Origin: Cytidiella melzeri
Lineage: Eukaryota > Basidiomycota > Agaricomycetes > Polyporales > Irpicaceae
Length of the DNA: 64,000 nt
Assembly (NCBI GenBank): GCA_022592445.1
Contig: JABYQR010000079.1
Location: 1-64,000, forward strand
Reading direction: 5' to 3'
Shown here piece after piece: positions 58,401 to 64,000 of the stretch (position 1 is its first letter; the number at the start of each line of letters is the position of its first letter). A program made the position numbers and the translations under genes. A model generated the notes under the pieces. It saw only the letters and a program-made list of their open reading frames with translations. It was not told the DNA's origin and searched no databases.

Positions 58401-59519
58401 ACGACAATGATAGGCTTTCCGCGATACGCTTCGTTCGACTCGTCGAGCCCTGCGAGGAATGCTGCTCCACGCATGGAATTAGTTGGTCCGGATGCGAACG
58501 TTCGGATAGGGAGATTCGCAGCTGTCGCGGCAGAGGTTAACGTGCCGTCGTTTTGTGTGAGGAACAACGGGCATGTGAGATTGAGGAATCGCATGGCGCT
58601 TTTGAACCCGTTGATGGTTCGGCGGGCAAAGTTTAGGATGGCGGCGTTGAGAATCGAAGCGTTCTCTCTTTCCAAGAGACCCACCTGACCCACTACAGTT
58701 CAGTTAGCTCGCACGCTTCGGGGGATGCCAATTGTATATTACCATCTCGAGAGCAGACAACGTTGACTTTTGGTCCTAGCTCACGTTCCACGATTGTTTT
58801 TGCGCGAGACTCTTGTTTTCCATCGTTGTCAAGTGGAGAGAAGATCCCTACAATCACGACCTACACAATGCACAGGAGTCAGCTATGAGCATGTCGTATC
58901 CAGGTAGAGAAACATACATTGCGAAGCCCCTTCTCTCGGATTATTTTACATTGTTCAATAACCTGTTCTTCCTTCAAAGGCACAATCTCACGACCGTCGA
59001 CTGCTCAGAAGAGTGTCTAGTCAGATGATCATGACCACGGAACACTGCCTGGTAGCACAAGAGACAGCTCACTTTCAAACCCTCCATCCAGGTACCCAAC
59101 ATACCCATCCGTCAGCACCTTCAACGCCGGCGGGAAATCAATGAAAGGCGGGCACTGCTGCGTGTACGGCCCACAAAGCCGTATCACAGCGACCTTCTCC
59201 ATTCTTCTGGAATCGGCCTCGAGAACGGCGTTCACAAAAGCCGTCGTACCGATGCTCACGCATGAGATGGACGAGGAAGAGACGTTACTGGCTTCCAAGA
59301 CTTGTCGTACGGCCAGTTCGATGCCAGCGGACACGTTTGGTGTTGTTGGGGCTTTGTAGTGAGCCAAAACGCCGCGGTTGGGCTCTGCAGTGCGAGAGGC
59401 GTCGATGAGTACGCCGTCCGTGTTGGTACCTGAGCAAGAGGTTTAGTCCGAGGGTAATCTGCGTCTATCTTGTATCAGTCCCAGAACTTACCTCCGACAT
59501 CGACACCAATTCGCAGCAT
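55454..59519 (-). CDS. Hydantoinase/oxoprolinase-type ATPase fused to DUF917 domain
   Basis: ATG 59,517-59,519 begins MLRIGVDVGG, split by an intron, then TNTDGVLID: the phosphate-binding start of the hydantoinase A/oxoprolinase family. The body continues with ISCVSIGTTAFVNAVLEAD, GLLERENASILNAAILNFAR, a second nucleotide-binding motif IIVVDIGGTTTDVGVLLPSG, SIGLGGGSRVRV and ILLVGGGSIVAPEAL. After about 57,780 comes a DUF917 region (GCGVLGTGGGGSPYPPFLVA, SDEIGGGNGLQPTILAAEMD, VSQAWRIGRAIAICRRKNDM) to TGA 55,454-55,456. Both families hydrolyse cyclic amides or thiohydantoins in bacteria, usually as separate neighbouring genes; the substrate here is unknown. About 14 introns; estimated 1,050-1,090 residues. 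No disabling change found. It converges on SPT5 with 165 bp between stop codons. Confidence 0.85.
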
Positions 59520-59762
59520 AGTAAACTACGCCTGTGGAAAGGTTTAGCTCACGTTGGAGCTCCCATACTGCGAGGTATATATGCTGTGAGTGTTGATAAG
59601 GACATTGGTAATCATCATCCTGCACATGCCTACGTGAGAACTTGTGTGAGAAGTTGACCGACAGACTATTCCTTCAGTAGTGCAGAGGAAGACATTCAGC
59701 TCGACTAAGCTCAGAACATGTTTCTTCATAAAGGTAGAAATACACGGTACCATCTGCTCAGC

Positions 59763-60617
59763 TCAACACGTCCCACAACCCCCAATCCAGACTGGTTTGG
59801 TGCTCTTGCCATCCGCACCTCCCGCAACTTCATTCAATTTATCCAAAACCTCCCACCCCTGCTCTACCAGCCCAAACACCACGTATTTGCCGTTCATCCT
59901 GGACAGCTTGGTCTCATTGTCTGTCAGGACCACAAAATATTGCGACGAGTTCGTGTTCCTCCCAGAGTTGGCCATCGCGAGGGAGCCGCGCTGCAGCTTC
60001 CGTTTCAGCCCTTCCTTGTCGTCATTAAATTTTCCGCCATAGATCGACTGCACCGTTTTCTCAAACTTCAGAATTTCTCGACAGTAAAAGGAAAGTATGC
60101 GAAGCACTCACCTCGCCCCCACTCCCATCGCCTCTGGTGACATCCCCTCCCTGCGCCACGAAATCCTTCACAACACGGTGAAGCGGGCTATCCAAATAAT
60201 GCAGCTTCTTGTTCGACGCATTCTTGCAGTGCCCTTTCTCTCCCGTACACAATGCAAGAAAGTTCGCACGCGTCCTCGCCAAGCCTGGCGCAGCGTCGAG
60301 GTTGAAGACTAAGCGACCAGCGCATAGAGGTTCAGGAGCCACGAAGCGGATCGTTATGGAGCTCTACAGATAAATGCAAGAACCGTGATTGTCGGTACAG
60401 ATGAGAGATCGATGAAACGCGTAGGGGGATATACATTGAGCTCTGCGAGGATTTGTTGCTGTTCTTCGGATAGCTGTTCAAGAGACGAAGGGAGACCATA
60501 GACGGCGTGATTTTTGGCAAGTAAAGCGGCGGTAGCCTTGTACTCAGCCTGTTTCTGATCGTACACAGCCCGGTCGCCGATGAAGACGTCGAGGAAAGCT
60601 TTCGGATGGGACGACAT
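59763..60617 (-). CDS. Cyclophilin-type peptidyl-prolyl isomerase with N-terminal extension
   Basis: Three exons. The N-terminal ~62 residues ([20 protein letters not shown], then [14 protein letters not shown]) precede the cyclophilin fold: [81 protein letters not shown], and [20 protein letters not shown]. The catalytic Arg (LHRVV), Phe (KDF) and Gln (AQGGD) of cyclophilin A are present. The segment WLDGKHVVFG of cyclophilin A reads [10 protein letters not shown] here, so the Trp that contacts cyclosporin and the active-site His are replaced by Arg and Tyr. Introns: GTATAT..CTGTAG and GTGAGT..TGAAG. The lack of signal peptide suggests cytosol or nucleus. Confidence 0.9.
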
Positions 60618-60772
60618 GCCGGTGAGGAGAAATAAGAGAGAGTTAGGCGCCAGTCAATGTCGCATAGTATTCAGGCAAGAAGTTAAGACGCATACTGTAC
60701 ATATGAACCGCCAGAGCATGGCCTCGCGCATGCAGTGCTTGACTATTGAGACATGGCGAGTTATAGTACACA

Positions 60773-61674
60773 TTACAATTCCATCTCTACGTCTGCGCCA
60801 CTGCTCATGCCCGGCGCGCCGCATAACTCTGCATGATCGTCGACGTCTGCGGCGTCATCAACGTCACTGCATGTGAAGAGGTCGTCCACGGTCAAACCCT
60901 CAAGAAGCTCGTGCTCGGCCGCATATGCTTGCAAGTCCTCCTCGTCAATGTCGTCGGGGATATTGTCTGCATCTTCCGCTATATTTTGTTCAGGCAACGA
61001 GAAACCGTAGTTGAGCAGTATCAATACGTACCCCGTAGCTCATGCTCCCACTGGTCTAGGTCTTCAATGTCAGGATCAAACGAAGAACCCACATCTTGCG
61101 CGTACGACACGCGATAGGAGTGTTGCCGTTGATGCTTGACGCTGGCCATGATGCGTGAAAAGAACTATAAAGTGGTCATAATCTCGCTACGAGTGTCTAG
61201 AGACCTAAGCATACTCACTGCATCGTTCAACATAGACTCATCCTCGTCCTCATCCTCGTCATCCCAGTCCATCATCTCATCCGGACCGTCACTGCTCCAG
61301 TCGCTGGCACGTCTCTTGCCAGATATCTTGCGCTCCCTGTCCTTGACCGCGCGATCCAGACAGCGCGCCTTGAACCGCTCTCGAAGAAACTTTTTCCCCG
61401 GGGCCTCTTCGGCAGTCTCAGATGATTCTAAACGGGGAGGCGGAGCGCTGAGACGACGGGATGACGACCGTGTGCGGTCGACAGTCGGTGAGCTACGTGC
61501 CACAGTCTTATACTGCGACCGTCGTCGTTCCTGAGCTATGGATGTGGGCGACAAGACGGGTGAAGACCCTCCTTGCGGCGCGAGAGGAGATGAATTGATA
61601 GGAGGGTGGCCAAAGGCAGTAAAGCTCCTATGCGAGGAGGGTGTGGATGGCGACGACGATATTAGCATGGCCAT
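60773..61674 (-). CDS. Acidic Ser-rich protein of unknown function
   Basis: I do not recognise a family. ATG 61,672-61,674 opens a Ser/Pro-rich disordered half (ISSSPSTPSSH) with an ARSSPTVDRTRSSSRRL patch, then a basic helix KKFLRERFKARCLDRAVKDR with a possible nuclear-localisation signal SGKRRAS, then an acidic run DDEDEDEDESMLNDA. A GTGAGT..TTTATAG intron (about 61,166-61,217) joins in frame to FFSRIMASVKHQRQHSYRVS, showing that the apparent separate small gene beginning MASVKH is really the 3' part. A second intron (GTACGT..AATATAG) leads to an acidic C-terminus (DIDEEDLQAYAAEHELLEGL). The composition suggests a nuclear regulatory or scaffolding role, which is inference only. Confidence 0.7.
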
Positions 61675-62435
61675 AAAACGAGGTCAAACACGCGAATGGT
61701 TTCGATGAGATAGCTGCTCGTTGTCGCGGCACGAGATGAGTCGCAGCAGCAGTGGTGATGGCTTTAGTTTACATGTAAACAGACTCGGGAGCGCGATGTC
61801 ACGCCTGGTCACACCGCGTTATTTGTCCATATTTGCGCTATCGGCCACAATTTACAAATGATTGCAGTAGTAAAACTTGGAAAATTGTTCGTGTAAATTG
61901 ACTTGCACTGCGACCACCACCAGCTTGCGTGGACATCTCCAGCTCAGCAGAGTCTCACCGCTCCTGGACGCATTCGCCGCCAACGACAGGACCGTAAAAT
62001 GACATTCCCACGGTAGTACTCAATTGGGCCGTCATGTTCCTGGTTGTCCCAGCGGCCTCCACTGCGATAATACTTCCGCAGAGACACGTCTGCTCTCCTT
62101 CGTCGCTGATCTCCCTTGCATGCATACCTCAAAAGCACAAAATCAGGTGTGCATCGTCTACGCTGGGTCTGCGGAACGACAAATCTCACTTGTGCAGGAG
62201 ATAAACCGCAGATATCGGACCCGATGTAAATATTGTTTCGCGCAGGAGCTACGACTGTGCTAAGCCATTCTCGCCATGACAGAAGTCTCTTCGACGCTAG
62301 CTGCAACGACCTCAATTGCCCTCCTTCGCCCACGGGCTTTCCTGGCAACCTCACCCTCCTTTCGCTATGGTAATCTCCTTCCACTCGCAACATAAAGCTG
62401 CTTGGTGAGTTCTTATCAGTCGATATCTTCATGCC
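61675..62435. other. Intergenic region between divergent genes
   Basis: No gene supported. A 235-codon minus-strand ORF (61,944-62,651) overlaps the amidase start and has no recognisable protein features, so it is treated as chance. The region presumably holds the promoters of both neighbours. Confidence 0.4.
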
Positions 62436-64000
62436 ATGACACAAACGCACGCGCGGACTAGCAAACAGAAGCAGCGCGAGATCGCTGACAAGACAGCCTC
62501 CTTCACTGCTCAGTATGCCACGCCGTTGACAGACGATGACCACAGAGTCCTCAAGCTCTCTTTGGCGGAGCTCGCAGACAAATGCAGCAATGGCGAGCTC
62601 AACCCGACCACGGTTCTCGACGCGTACAGCAAACGATGTCTCGCAGCTCATGATGCCACAAACTGTCTCGCAGACGTCATGTTCGACGAAGCCTTGAGCA
62701 CTTACGCTCCCAATCGTCCATTATCGGGAGTACCTGTGAGCCTGAAGGATGTGGTGGATATCGAAGGACATGACACTACCATTGGATTCTCCGCGAAGGC
62801 TAACAAACCTGTGGCGACCCCCGCTGCCATCACTAGGCTACTCAGAGATGCAGGTGCGCTCATTCATGTTAAGACCACGGTGCCAATCGGCCTCCTCTCT
62901 TTCGAAACAACATCCGACCTCTTCGGTGAGACGACGAATCCCTACAATCCCCAGTTCTCACCTGGTGGATCGACCGGCGGCGGAGCTGCTTTGCTCGCAT
63001 ATCGGGGTAGTAAGATAGAGATTGCTACGGACGTTGGAGGCAGCGTAAGATTTCCGCCAGCGTTCTGTGGACTGTACGGTATGAGGCCGTCGACGGGGCG
63101 GTTTCCGAGCATGGGTTGCCAAACGTGTGCGCCCGGCCTAGAGGGCATAGAGACCGCTGCTCCGATAGCGAAGGACATCGACGACTTACGTGAGTTCTGG
63201 GAGCGAGTTATCGGAATGAAGCCATGGGATTATGATCACTCGGTACAGATGAGCATTTTCTGAAGTTCGCTTCCGTCATGCTCACGTTGGGGACATCAGT
63301 GTCTGCCGATTCCATGGCGTCCGGTGGACTTTGTCCTCGCAGGAAGGAAGCCCAAGTGGGGTATTATATGGAGTGATGGTAAGTGCTGTGGAAGTATGCA
63401 CTGTTTGCTAGTCCTCACATTTTCCAGGCCTTATTGCGCCTACACCCGCCTGCAAGCGTGCTCTAGAGGTGGCTCGGGATGCCCTATTACAACAAGGTTA
63501 CGACGTCGTTGACTTGTACGTACACTAACCAAAGCCAAGCATCGCTACGTGACAGTCCTGATGCACTATTCATGACAGTGATCCGCCCAGTCCGGTGGAG
63601 GGACTCAAAATTGGGTTCCCGCTCACTTTCGCTGAAGGAGGTTAGCTGATTATCTAATCTATCAATGATGTGATCAGTTAACGCCTTCCGCACATTACTC
63701 AGGTGTTTCCGTGCAAGTACCTATCAGCCCCGGCGAGAAGATGGGCGCAGCCATAGTCCATCTTCTCACCGTCTCCAACCTACCTAAGTTTGTCAAATGG
63801 ATCATGGCGACGTGTTTACGCTGGTTCTCCAGACCGGCAGGCCGGAATGACGTCTTTGCGGACCTTATAACTTGCCTGCACGCACAGACGGTAGCACAGG
63901 AGCGGGCGTTAGTGGTACGAAGGGAGAAGTACAAAGCTGCGTGGAAGCAGGCGATGAAGAAGCAAGAAATCGACTTTGTGCTGTCGCCCATACACGCATT
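62436..64000 (+). CDS. Amidase signature hydrolase (FAAH-like), 3' end outside window
   Basis: Amidase-signature enzymes hydrolyse amide bonds with a Ser-cisSer-Lys triad; FAAH-type members act on fatty acid amides. ATG 62,436 begins a hydrophilic N-terminus. The triad is visible: Lys104 in VPVSLKDV, Ser179 in SPGGSTGGGAALLAY, and nucleophile Ser203 in ATDVGGSVRFPPAFCGLYG. Inferred exons: 62,436-63,242, 63,300-63,378, 63,428-63,515, 63,579-63,640 and 63,703 onward; all joins keep the frame (for example YDHS-CLPIPWRPVDF). The last exon reads FADLITCLHAQTVAQERALV and runs to the window end at SPIHA. The next gene is not visible. Substrate cannot be assigned from sequence. Confidence 0.9.

Noticed and set aside
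61136..61150. A separate small gene starting MASVKHQRQ
   Set aside because: An upstream intron joins it in frame to the 61,674 gene with a sensible protein, so it is the 3' part of that gene.
61944..62651. 235-codon minus-strand ORF overlapping the amidase start
   Set aside because: No domain, composition or start context supports it, and it opposes a well-supported amidase exon.

Overview
The window reads as nuclear DNA of a filamentous basidiomycete, most likely an Agaricomycete. Genes are dense and cut by many introns of about 50 nt with GTRNGT donors. The mobile elements include a Plavaka-type (CACTA-like) transposase, a DUF6532-like companion protein, and pogo transposases with a long charged tail, all characteristic of mushroom-forming fungi. 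No bacterial, organellar, tRNA, rRNA or CRISPR feature was found.

Layout: (1) 1-3.6 kb is a decayed region with a broken acidic coiled-coil ORF, two retroelement-end-like signatures on the minus strand, and an unusual array of short, mutually different hairpins. (2) 3.6-8.6 kb holds proteasome subunit RPN1 and a divergent unknown gene sharing a 322-bp promoter with four ACGCGT boxes. (3) 8.6-48.25 kb is a ~40-kb transposon island. In order it contains a Tc1/mariner fragment, a solo LTR, a 142-bp satellite, a secreted-protein gene remnant between inverted repeat arms, a Plavaka element, a truncated hAT, a transposon with a Ulp1-like protease fused upstream of a pogo-like DDE transposase (inserted in a 61-bp satellite), and a four-level nest: a Mutator-like MITE containing an internally deleted hAT, containing a Ty1/copia retrotransposon and a pogo element, the pogo containing two solo LTRs. 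Target-site duplications of the expected size are visible for every layer of the nest. (4) 48.4-64 kb is again gene-dense: an NFKBIL1/J-like protein, a MOB4/phocein homologue, transcription elongation factor SPT5 (divergent from MOB4), a hydantoinase-DUF917 fusion, a cyclophilin with altered active-site residues, an acidic nuclear-type protein and an amidase that runs off the window end.

The host genes are mainly housekeeping (proteasome, transcription elongation, STRIPAK signalling, protein folding, small-molecule hydrolysis) and appear intact. Nearly all transposon ORFs carry stops or frameshifts, so the island looks like a graveyard of successive insertions between two conserved gene blocks. 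All assignments come from reading the sequence. Family names rest on recognised motifs, and splice sites are inferred from GT-AG signals and reading-frame continuity.
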